This document shows, in pieces, positions 55,441 through 64,000 of a stretch of 64,000 bases of DNA. Position 1 is the stretch's first letter. Every line of letters begins with the position of its first letter. This DNA comes from Undaria pinnatifida (Eukaryota; Sar; Phaeophyceae; Laminariales; Alariaceae). The translations under genes were made by a program, and so were the position numbers. The stretch spans positions 574,501 through 638,500 of the forward strand of contig JABAKD010000021.1 of the NCBI GenBank assembly GCA_012845835.1, in the 5' to 3' direction. Under the pieces are notes generated by a model. The model was not told where the DNA came from. It was given only the letters and a program-made list of their open reading frames with translations, and ran no database searches.

Positions 55441-55935
55441 AAAATGAGTTTCATAGTTTCCGTGCACAAATTTATTAACATCTTCCTGTTGACCCTGTCA
55501 CAAGCCATAGTTCTAAGGGGAGTCGCCGACCAACATCCTTAGTGAGGACACACACCGTAATGCGCGCGGTCGAAGTATCCGGCACAGCTTGCAAAATAAG
55601 ATGAGTTCCGACGCAATATTCGGGATCACAGCTGTTGTCAATATATTTGTTATAGTGTATCTAGTCTATATTTTAATGTTCTTTTCAGACACAGCATAGT
55701 CTATATTATAAGAACAAAATACGCTCCAGTTAGGTGTGAGATCGAATATTTTGTCTAAACTCATCTTTGCAAGCTGTGTATGAGAGTCCGATCGCGCGTA
55801 TTACGGGTTGTGTGTCCTCATTAAGGATATAGGTCAGTGACTGCCCTTGGAACTACAGTGTAGCTATCAGGGTCAACCGGGTGATGTTAGGCAGTCTGTG
55901 CGCGGAAACTATAAAACCCGTTTCTGAGGGGGACA
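55441..55935. mobile_element. foldback (MITE-like) element with about 190-bp arms
   Basis: The left arm (55441-55610) and the reverse complement of the right arm (about 55745-55935) align over their length. Shared blocks include ATAGTTTCCG, GGTTGACCCTG, TAGTTC, CCTTA(G/A)TGAGGACACACA, CCGTAAT, CGCGCG and CACAGCTTGCAAA. A spacer of about 130 bases separates them. There is no coding capacity. The inner part is the W sequence found elsewhere, and part of the outer arm recurs singly at 63340-63440. Confidence 0.7.
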
Positions 55936-56900
55936 AAATCTGACAGCTAGCTGTGGAAGCAAACGTATCAGTTTACCAAGTGAACCCTGTAAGTCGAATA
56001 CCCGGTGAGGAGAGGGCGGAGTTTCTAAGACATACATATATATATCGACCCAGGAAGTCGTTTTCTTCGTGAACTTCTTGTTTTTCGTAGGGTAGAATCA
56101 AATACGATCCACCGGGGATGGCGTCCTTACTACGTAGACCATAAGTACGTTACGTAAGGACCTCGATACATTGCCTAACGTTTAGATATAATAGGTACGG
56201 CCATCAATACCGTTCCTAACGTTTCAGGTGCTCTTGTGACATTACCTCTGGCGTTGTTCTAACCTCCTTTTACTTCTCGTGGTGCTGTCGGGCTTCGAGT
56301 ACAACCAACCGCGGAGTGGGCTGGCTCTGCACAATCTCCAAGCAACATCAGGAGGGTTTTCAGAAAAGGAGGAAGGCGTGCTGGCGTCCCCTTTTTACTG
56401 ACTTTCATCAATTTTTCGACAATAACCTGCCCGAGCTACGTAGTCTAGACTATGGGCCTATTATCGTCGTGTCGGATTCTGCTGTATGCAGGTTCCGATT
56501 TGGATCCAGGCCAAGGGTGAAAAAATTACCGAACGACGTTATCACTTGGATGGCTGGCACCGCCTTGCCTCGCGCTACATTTTCGTGTGTAGTTACAGTA
56601 TTCTTCGTGTTCAGTCAAGAGCAATTTCACACGCTGCCCAAGTGGCGGCACCCGTGTCATTTTCTACTCTTGTCTCAATCACCACTGCTAATCTGCCAGC
56701 TCAATTGACAAGTCGTAAGAGGTTTTACCCTCAACGACGTTCTGTGGGCAGAAGCCATACTAGAAGCCGACCTGCAAGGTTCCGCCGCGAACATCAGTTG
56801 GGATATCGTTTTCGTTGGCCTCGAAGGGTCAGTCCGGCACGCGGTTTGCAAATATGACGTCCCGAAAGTGGATCACTCAACAGTTGAAACATTGGGTTCG
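55936..56900. other. unassigned region
   Basis: Overlapping frames at 56316-56708 and 56486-56857 show no domain. The start (55936-56025) still shares GGCGGAGT/GGCGGGGCTTT-type sequence with 63440-63535. Confidence 0.4.
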
Positions 56901-57260
56901 ACGTATTCCTTGGGCGTCATGGCACTCCCCATGCCGCGTCATGGCTTGTCATGCCATGCCGTGCCATGGTGTTTGTTGACACTACGCTGCATTTCTCTTT
57001 TTTTCAATGCCGTGACAGCCATGGCGATTTCATAGGATACATTACAGCTCGTGGGAAGCCCATGACAGTGCACGGCCGCTCATTGGCCTTGGCGAACTTC
57101 CGTGGGTCTTCAAATGGCAATGCCATCGCAAGGCTGTGATCAGTCCATAGGCTTTTGACGAACTTGGATGAACCTTCATGGCAATGCCATGTGGGCATGG
57201 GCCTTAAAGTCGTTGCTAGGGATTTTCATGGTACTGACAACAACAGTGCATGCCGTGAAC
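56901..57260. repeat. CATGCC/CATGGC-rich degenerate repeat
   Basis: CATGGCTTGTCATGCCATGC and related strings, then GGCAATGCCAT repeats at 57115 and 57180. It is probably an outlier of the CATGG array at 58.2 kb. Confidence 0.45.
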
Positions 57261-58239
57261 ATTCCCGATTGCTCCCGCTGGCTCCCGTGGGGTCCTGTGG
57301 GAGTCCCACGGCCACCCAACGAAAGCCCCTTGAATACCGTGGGCTCCCGAGGTAAGTCTCCCGGTTCCAAAGAAATAAATATGCTAATTTTCGCCCAAGG
57401 GAGAAAAACGGTTTCGTGCTTCGTCCTCGAATTTTCCTCAGTGCTACTGGTAGCCGATTGGCAAGGGAGGCAGAGGGACATTGTACTCGCAGTAAGCCGT
57501 GTACGTTCGAAGCTATATATACTGATAGTAACGAAGTCTCGTCACATTCAAATTACCGGAAGCAAGACCCAAAGAAGTGCCGACGTCCAGCGACCGTGAC
57601 AAACTCGACATGATGTGGCACGGAACAAAGTTCCATCAGTAAGGGTATGCACGTCCGCTCTTGCGGCGCCGGGTTTGAGGAAACTGATGGTGTTGTGCAG
57701 GTTTCGCTACCACTGATGGCACCGCCGACACACAGCGGAGCGAACGGGCGAACATAATGTTGGGCAGACATAGATATTAATTACGCGTTCGTGTTTATTA
57801 AATGTAAAGCCTTCGTCACATACAACCGCTCGCTGTAAAAAACTCGAATTCGGACTATCAAATCCCGGTACCAAGCTACAGTTTGAGCGGTTCACGTGGA
57901 TACCTCTGTTCTCCGACACGCGCTTGTTTGAATGTTCTTAATGCATCGCGTTTACCACGCTTACGAACGCGCGACTACAAGATTGATTTTTGTCTCAGGT
58001 CCACTGATGTGTGGATGTTCGTCTTCTTATCGTCGTGCATAGTTTACCAGCATTTTGAAGATCCCAAGCGCTGATTTCGTCTTTAGAAAGGAGTTTGTTT
58101 TGATCTCCATCAGTGTGAACAAACGCTATTCAACATGAAACAAGGAAAATCAAACCAAGAAACATGAACACCCGTGTGGGTGCGTGCGTGTCACGCCATC
58201 GGTTATCTGCGGTATGCTTCACATCGGGGGGCAACCATA
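57261..58239. other. unassigned region
   Basis: A consensus-like donor, GAG^GTAAGT, lies at 57349-57354 after a 61-codon open stretch from 57168. That stretch starts inside the repeat, so I do not call an exon. Confidence 0.35.
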
Positions 58240-59045
58240 GCCAATCTATGGTTGGCCCATGGACGGTCATGGGTTTGATCTACATGGATGGTCCATGGCA
58301 CGTGTCATGGACCTTGCATGGCTCATGGAACATGTGAGGCCATTGCAGTAGCCATGACAACGCGACAGCACGGCCATGAACAATCCATGGCATGCCATAA
58401 TCAGCCATGGCACATACCCGCGGACATGCCATGGATGCACCATGGACCCGTCTTGATGGATATTCAATGGCGTGTTCATGGCATGCCAAGGCTTGTTCAT
58501 GGCATGTTGGTGGCATTTCCCATGCCGTGTTACGTTGGACATGCCGTGAGCATGTTATGGTACATCCCATGACGTGCCATCCGTGCACCGTGGACGTACC
58601 GTGGACATACCATGGTGAGGCCATGAACGCTCATGGACGCACCATGACCATGCCACGTTCATGCCTTATGGTGAGCCATGGGTCATACCATAAACACACC
58701 ATGTTTACGCATGGGCATGCCATGGCCATTCCATGGTGAACCATGGCTCATGCCTTGTACGCACCATGGTCATACTACGGTCATGCCATGGAGAGCCATG
58801 GTGCATCAATGGTCATGCGATGGTGCATCGGTAGCAATTCCATGGCCGCGCGATGGAATTGCTACGGGTGTACTATAGCCCATCATGGGTCATACCATGG
58901 TGCGTCCATGGTCATGACATGGTGCAGCCATGGGTATGCCATTGGCATGTCATGGTCATGCCGTGGATGCACCACCATGTTCATTCCATGGCCGCGCTAT
59001 GGTCACCCATGGACACGCCACGGTCAACCATGGGTCAAGCCATTA
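58240..59045. repeat. CATGG array
   Basis: About 800 bases in which CCATGG, GCATGC and CATGGTCATGCC strings recur. In the denser part the spacing is near 10-11 bases (for example 58790-58830). Both strands have long open frames because the repeat rarely makes stops. It differs from the CCCATGGG satellite in unit and spacing. Confidence 0.75.
58831..58865. other. perfect hairpin inside the CATGG array
   Basis: GTAGCAATTCCAT (58831-58843) pairs perfectly with ATGGAATTGCTAC (58853-58865) around a 9-base loop, GGCCGCGCG. Confidence 0.85.
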
Positions 59046-59894
59046 GTTTCTACCTTTTTTGGCTTGGCGTTTGTTGTGTTATTCGCACTCAGTTATCCAT
59101 ACCCGGTATGCTGATACCAGATATACCAGGTATTCATTGATTTCCTCTGTTGTTTTTCATTTGGGGTTGATTTTGGTTCGAATCCTCTTTCTTCACAGAA
59201 GCACCAGTACGTACGAATATTTTTGGGCCATTTTCTCTTCTTCCTTCTTGTTCTTTAAGTGAGTACTAATAATCAAGCCACGAACATGACTAACGTTGAT
59301 TTTTAATCCAAGCACAGCTGACACTCAGCCTTGTGCCATGCCGCTGTCTAGGCCTTATGGATTTCTTAGAGTGGAACATAAGGTGCGACTGGCGTGTGTG
59401 CTTTTTGTTAAACTGGTTTGTCCACCCATCGACATCTAGCGCATCCAGTGCCCTTGCCGGTTCGTCATTCTAGAGAGAATGTAAAATGCTCTGTAGTTTC
59501 ACAAACTTGGAGCCAAACACATACATCGCGAGTGCTTGCAGCAAGATACCAGGCGCATACGGTGTACTCATGCATGGTACGTCCAACATGGCCATTTTCT
59601 GGAGCATGGCGGAGGGACTTTTGGCATGATCAAAGTGAACACCTGCCATCAATCGTGAACCTCTGTCCGCTTCAAGTAGTGTGTTGCTCTTTCTTTCCTG
59701 AGCGAGTGTAGCGGGCGCGAATGCCGCCCGCGGAGCGAAGCGCTTTTAATTACCTACTTCGGCGTATATGTTTCTGATGAGAAATTGTCAAAAACGGGGT
59801 ATACCCCCCACGCTTTCCGTTATTTCAAGGAAATAGGGAAAACACGCCCGCGGAACGTGCCCACCCTTGCCCAAGACTGCCAAACTTCAATTAT
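59046..59894. other. unassigned region with GC hairpin
   Basis: GCGGGCG (59711-59717) pairs with CGCCCGC (59725-59731). No gene is supported. Confidence 0.5.
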
Positions 59895-61640
59895 GATGTT
59901 CTGGCGAGACTTCCGCAGCCCATGCCGAGGACTCACCGTTTTTGTTTGGGGCACGACATTGGGCATAACGGGGCCGCAACGCAAGAGGGGGCAGAGTAAT
60001 CCCTCCTTGTGACTACAAGCTGGAGGGGTATGCCCCCCCCAAAGCTACATGATGTGTTTTAGTACCCACGTTTTTCGCCCTTTTGACCGAAATCCAAAGT
60101 GTGACCAATTATGCTACCCTCGAAAGCGAGTACAACAAGGACGGCGATACGCCACCGCGCAACAGCCCGAACAGACCCCGAGCGGAACATCCTAGTTGCG
60201 ACAGTCTATCTCTAACAAAATGACGGCACAGGAAACGAACTTGAAACTAAACATATATTTGTCGACGAAAACGGATACCTGATACAGATACTACTGCTTT
60301 ATGAAAGGATCAGCGTATTATACAATATGGATAATCGATTGACATTCGAACGGCATCTACGCTATATTATCGGAAGGCAAACATAGTAATACCAGGTATA
60401 TTGCTTCGTGGAAAATGGGAGGACCAGAACACCTACCCTAGGGCATGTGTACTTGCCGTGCTGCCGAGTGCTCCGTGCTGTGCTCGGTGCTTCGTTGTCG
60501 GGCCGGAGAGAACACTCACACATCGAACCATTAAAAACCAAGACAAGAACCAACCGTATAGCAAGCCTGTGTCCATGGTTGTTGAAGACCAAAACAATTG
60601 TATTCACATATATATATCCATCGCCGAGAACGCTACCAACAACGCTATATGATATCGTCTAATATGATATGATATTCGAAGACACTTACTACAACCACAT
60701 CAGCAGATGCCCCCCTATGGTGCCGGTTGAGTAGCACTAGTTGACGGTTGCCTGCTATGTCGCCTGTGACATCGCTTGGCACAGATGGATACAACCAGTG
60801 TACCTGAAGTATGAGGAGTAATGCCGGTTGTCGCCGTAGTTCCGGTATTTACTGCTGGCACATACATGCCGGCACTATTTAGGGGCCAGTACAGTAGTAA
60901 TTAATTGTAGATACACCTGTGCATACCTGTGCTGGCGTTGTCTGAGCCCTCTGTTTGAATCCCCCTTTACTCGTTTGTGTTGACGTTTATTTTGTTTTTC
61001 TTCTTTAGCATGGGTTCGGGTTATTCTTGACACGGCTTCGGGGGCAAGACACCATGAGGGCACCAGCATCCGCATATGCCATTACTACTGTGCGGGTCCC
61101 TTAATAGTGCCGGTATGTGCCAGCCGTAAATACCGTAACTACAGCGATAACCGGCACTACTCTTCATACGTCCAGTACTGGTTGTACCCGTTTGCGCCAA
61201 GCGCGTTCACAGGCAACTAAGTGGGCAACCGGCACTATTCAACCGGCACTATAGGGGGGCATCTATCTGCCGATGTGGTTGCAGTAACTAAGTGTCGTCT
61301 CATATCGTGTCATCTCATTCAACCTTGGTAGCGGTGTCGATGGTGGATAAAATGATACGATTGCTTTTATATTCAAAAATCATGGACACAGGCTTGATAT
61401 ACCGTTGGTTCTTGCCTCTCGTGCTAGTTCTTCGATATGTGTGTGTGGCTTCGGTCAAAAGGGGATAGTATATACATTTCGTAGCTTTGGCGGGGCATAC
61501 CCCCCCACACTTGTAGTCAAAAGGGATGATTATTCTTCCCCCCCTTGTGTCGAGGCCCCGTTAGACCTAATACCATGCCCGAAAAATTAAAAACGGTGTG
61601 GATCCCCGAAATGACCGAACCCCCGGAGATTTGCCTCCCA
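59895..61640. repeat. large imperfect inverted repeat
   Basis: The left arm (59895-60905) and the right arm (61078-61640, reverse complement) share a long ordered series of blocks: ACGGGGCC, GTAGCTTTGG, GGGCATACCCC, CTTGTAGTC, CTTTTGACCGAA, CAAGCCTGTGTCCATG, GATGCCCCCCTATRGTGCC, TGTGGTTG and GTTCCGGTATTTAC. The left arm has about 410 extra bases (60095-60505), as if something inserted. The spacer is about 170 bases. No transposase or other gene lies inside. It may be a foldback transposon or a recombination palindrome. Confidence 0.75.
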
Positions 61641-61960
61641 TTCGCCATTCTCTATTTTTGAGCGAGCTCAATAGGTTTCCGGGCATCATGCAGCAGCATG
61701 TCTTCGATCGCCGTTGGACCTTCGTTCCCGGCCTTTTGACCGCAACTGGTTGATTACAGAGGTCTTCTCGCATTATTTGTTGCGCTGTGTTAGGCGTCCT
61801 TTATTGCTTCATAAAAATAAACGCGAATGTAGGCATTTTGTTCGCATCCATTTTGATACAAAAACCCCCAACCCCCCCGACCCCCTGTCTCCGTCGAACC
61901 GCTTCGATTGCCGGCAGCATCTACCTGGTTTTATCGCGCCGAAGTGAGCACTGGCACGCG

Positions 61961-63251
61961 ATGGGTGCTGAATTGCCTTCGTATGATGGTAATCTCGTCG
62001 ATACTGTTGTTTCTGCCAAAATATTTCACCACCCCCTGTTCAAGGACGAGGAACGTTGCACGCGGCGCATCCTCCACCACTCCCGCATGGTGGCGATGGT
62101 GGCGTCGATATTGGTGATGGTGATGTGGACAAGCCATGACGCACCCGAACCTTACGGCCTCGAGTGGCGCTGGCCGTAGGGCTTCTCTTCGAGGTGTCGG
62201 CGACCTTATGGGCCTTCCCGGAAGCTATTTCAGCGGGAGCCTTGGATGGAGACGACGTGGATTGCGGTCGCACGGGGCAGTTTGGTAAGCTATACGGCAG
62301 CTGCCTCGTCATGGACGCATGCGGCATGCGGCACGCAAATCGATGGATGTACGTTTATTAATTACACAGTCGACTGGGGTACGACTTATGTGTGGGAGGA
62401 GTATGTTGGCTGTGATAGCCCGACCGACACCTTGGCCGCCATAGATAGAGTCAAAAAGCTCTACAGTTGCTATGAGGACAAATATCCAATTGATGTTTCG
62501 TCGTGTTCATGGGCTGCACTTTCTAGTCCCTCGGATGATATTTGATATGCAAGGCGTAGTCACAAACAGCAGCGATGAGACCGACACTGAGCGCTTTTAA
62601 GCACACAACTTGGTCAATGGCTGCTGGGCAACGAACCCGTCTGGGACCTCGGCGCGTACGATAACCGCGTTAGTGGTAGCGCTAACCAGTGAACTCCTGG
62701 AAGCATTCGTCGGTTTCATGTACTGTACTGGAAGGACAACGACAAACAAACAGCTGTTTCCTCGCTTGCTGCCGCCGTTTCCGAAGCCATGGTGGGGGTG
62801 GTTGTAGTGTCATCGGTAGTGTTGTCGCTTACGGGATTTTACGGCGTTTCCGATGCCACACCCGAACGGCTACCCACCTTTTTTTGGCTGGCGTGGGCTA
62901 CTGTTCCGATTGTGGTAGTTGGCGCTCTAGCAGAGATAGTAATGACATTTTCAGATCGCGCGGCCGGGCGACTTCCGTATCTTGAATCTCGTTGCGGTTG
63001 GGAGCGGAATGATTTGGCTTGGTGCGGCAGTACTTGACGTTGTTGTCATATCGTATCTGCTCTGGACAGGGGGCGGGATTAGAGATATCGGCGAGATCGC
63101 GCGCGAAACTGCCAGTTTTGTGGCCTTAAGAGCTGCTGGGTCTGGTATCGATGTGGGCTGCGCACGGGTTATGGTCGAGAGCCAAGGCTTTGAGTGCGGC
63201 GGTGAAGCTCCTCGAGGTGCCTCTCCGGACACACGTTTCTACGGTTTTTGA
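61961..63251 (+). pseudogene. membrane protein family copy C (broken)
   Basis: It begins with an ATG (MGAELPSYDG) preceded by the same His-Ala codons as copies A and B, followed by HHPLFKDEE as in the acidic head. Frame changes occur near 62110-62160, 62330, 62560, 62740, 62780 and 62980. A TGA at 62543-62545 replaces the cysteine of the DDICYA block. Helices are still legible: ALAVGLLFEVSATLWAF, LTSELLEAFVGFMY, FFWLAWATVPIVVVGALAE and MIWLGAAVLDVVVISYLLW. The eight-cysteine loop pattern is mostly traceable. Confidence 0.85.
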
Positions 63252-63329
63252 ATGATACCAGTCTTCCTTTAAAAAGTGGGTATTACGTAATGCAGCAGTG
63301 GTCCCTACAGACTATAGTACCGGTTGCGT

Positions 63330-63535
63330 AGCGCTGTCAACCGGCTTATTAGTTCCATAGAATGCATCAGGGTCAACAGGGCGATGGTAATCAACTTGTG
63401 CACGTGAACCATGAAACCTGCATTTGAGGGGGACAACCTCCGATGATCGATGGCTGTGGACTGCATCGGTTTGGTATGTAAATATATCCTGTAGTAGTCG
63501 TAAAACCGGCGAGGGGAAGGCGGGGCTTTTACCGG
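63330..63535. repeat. single arm related to the 55.4-56.0 kb foldback element
   Basis: CATCAGGGTCAACAGGGCGATG, GTGCACGTGAACCATGAAACC and TTTGAGGGGGACAA match 55868-56025 in direct orientation. No partner arm is present nearby. Confidence 0.5.
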
Positions 63536-63823
63536 GGGGGGGGGACTTTTCAACATTCTTAAGTCGCATAACTGTATACCAGGTGCTTACTGTACGCGTG
63601 ATGTTAATGTTGCTAGACGATGGTGGGTGTGGCGTGGCGGGGAAGGGCGGGGCGGGGCGGGGGGGTAGTTTGAACTTGAAGACCATATAAATGACTTGGA
63701 AACTACTACGGCATGGATGGCTCGAAAGGGAAAGAGGTGACATAACGTGTGGGGTGGTGTTTATTGTTCTGGTGGATTTTGATTTAGGTGTGGCGGCGGA
63801 GAGGGGGTGGGGGGGGGGGGGGG
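63534..63823. other. G-rich tracts, unassigned
   Basis: G runs of 11 (63534-63544) and 15 (63809-63823) flank GGCGGGGCGGGGC-type sequence at 63635-63665. No gene is supported to the end of the window. Confidence 0.6.
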
Positions 63824-64000
63824 TTGGTTGGGTAGCGGGGAGGGGTGACTGATTCTACGATAGCCCTCCCCGAAACCAGCGATTTCTTCAACGAACGTTT
63901 CGTGGCTGCTCGACACGAGAAAGGATGCTATGAAAGAATCATCTTCATATATCTTGTTTACAAAAGACTATCGAACGATGAACGTCGGAGTGGCATGGGC

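Noticed and set aside
57168-57599. Possible secreted protein with donor site GAG^GTAAGT
   Set aside because: The N-terminus lies in CATGGC repeats, the hydrophobic stretch could be chance, and no downstream exon is recognisable.
62543-62545. TGA as selenocysteine in membrane copy C
   Set aside because: It replaces a conserved cysteine, but the copy also has several frameshifts, so a plain nonsense change in a pseudogene is the simpler reading.

Overview
The window is a repeat-rich, gene-poor stretch of a eukaryotic nuclear genome. It has no operons and no bacterial gene packing. It holds a decayed Ty3/Gypsy chromovirus, many small non-autonomous transposons, tRNA-like repeat heads, minisatellites and interstitial TTAGGG-type repeats. 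One candidate first exon at 28.5 kb encodes a signal peptide ending in AGA^F followed by an Arg-rich stretch. That matches the bipartite plastid leader of algae with a red secondary plastid (diatoms, brown algae and relatives). I therefore lean towards a heterokont alga, with modest confidence; nothing here fixes the species.

Layout. 0.9-7.15 kb: minus-strand chromovirus pol (RT, RNase H, integrase, chromodomain), truncated at the 5' end, frameshifted and stopped. 7.4-21.1 kb: pairs of old dispersed repeats (P, Q, R, S, T families). Embedded in them is a compact three-LTR array (10289-10952) that looks like a tandem TRIM element with a 4-bp target duplication and a tRNA-like T arm inside each internal segment. 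18.0-19.4 kb: intact gene A for a six-helix membrane protein. 22-23 kb: CCCATGGG-type degenerate satellite. 24-28 kb: MITEs, minisatellites and a second SINE-like copy. 28.5 kb: possible plastid-targeted first exon. 31-37 kb: mostly unassigned, with short palindromes and small tandem duplications. 38.5-43.6 kb: pseudogene D and intact paralogue B of the membrane family. 45-49.5 kb: more CCCATGGG satellite, interrupted by MITEs, including a clear hAT-type element (47213-48057) with an 8-bp target duplication and an interior packed with ACCGTCA motifs. 49.8-56 kb: TAGTCTAGACTA palindromes and a foldback element. 58.2-59.0 kb: CATGG array. 59.9-61.6 kb: large imperfect inverted repeat. 61.9-63.25 kb: pseudogene C of the membrane family.

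The only convincing intact protein genes are the two members of the membrane family (461 and 456 residues from conserved starts). They share six predicted helices and eight cysteines in one large loop. I do not recognise the family. Two further copies in the window are broken, so the region records repeated duplication and decay of this family within transposon-rich DNA. Boundaries of dispersed repeats were read by eye and are approximate.
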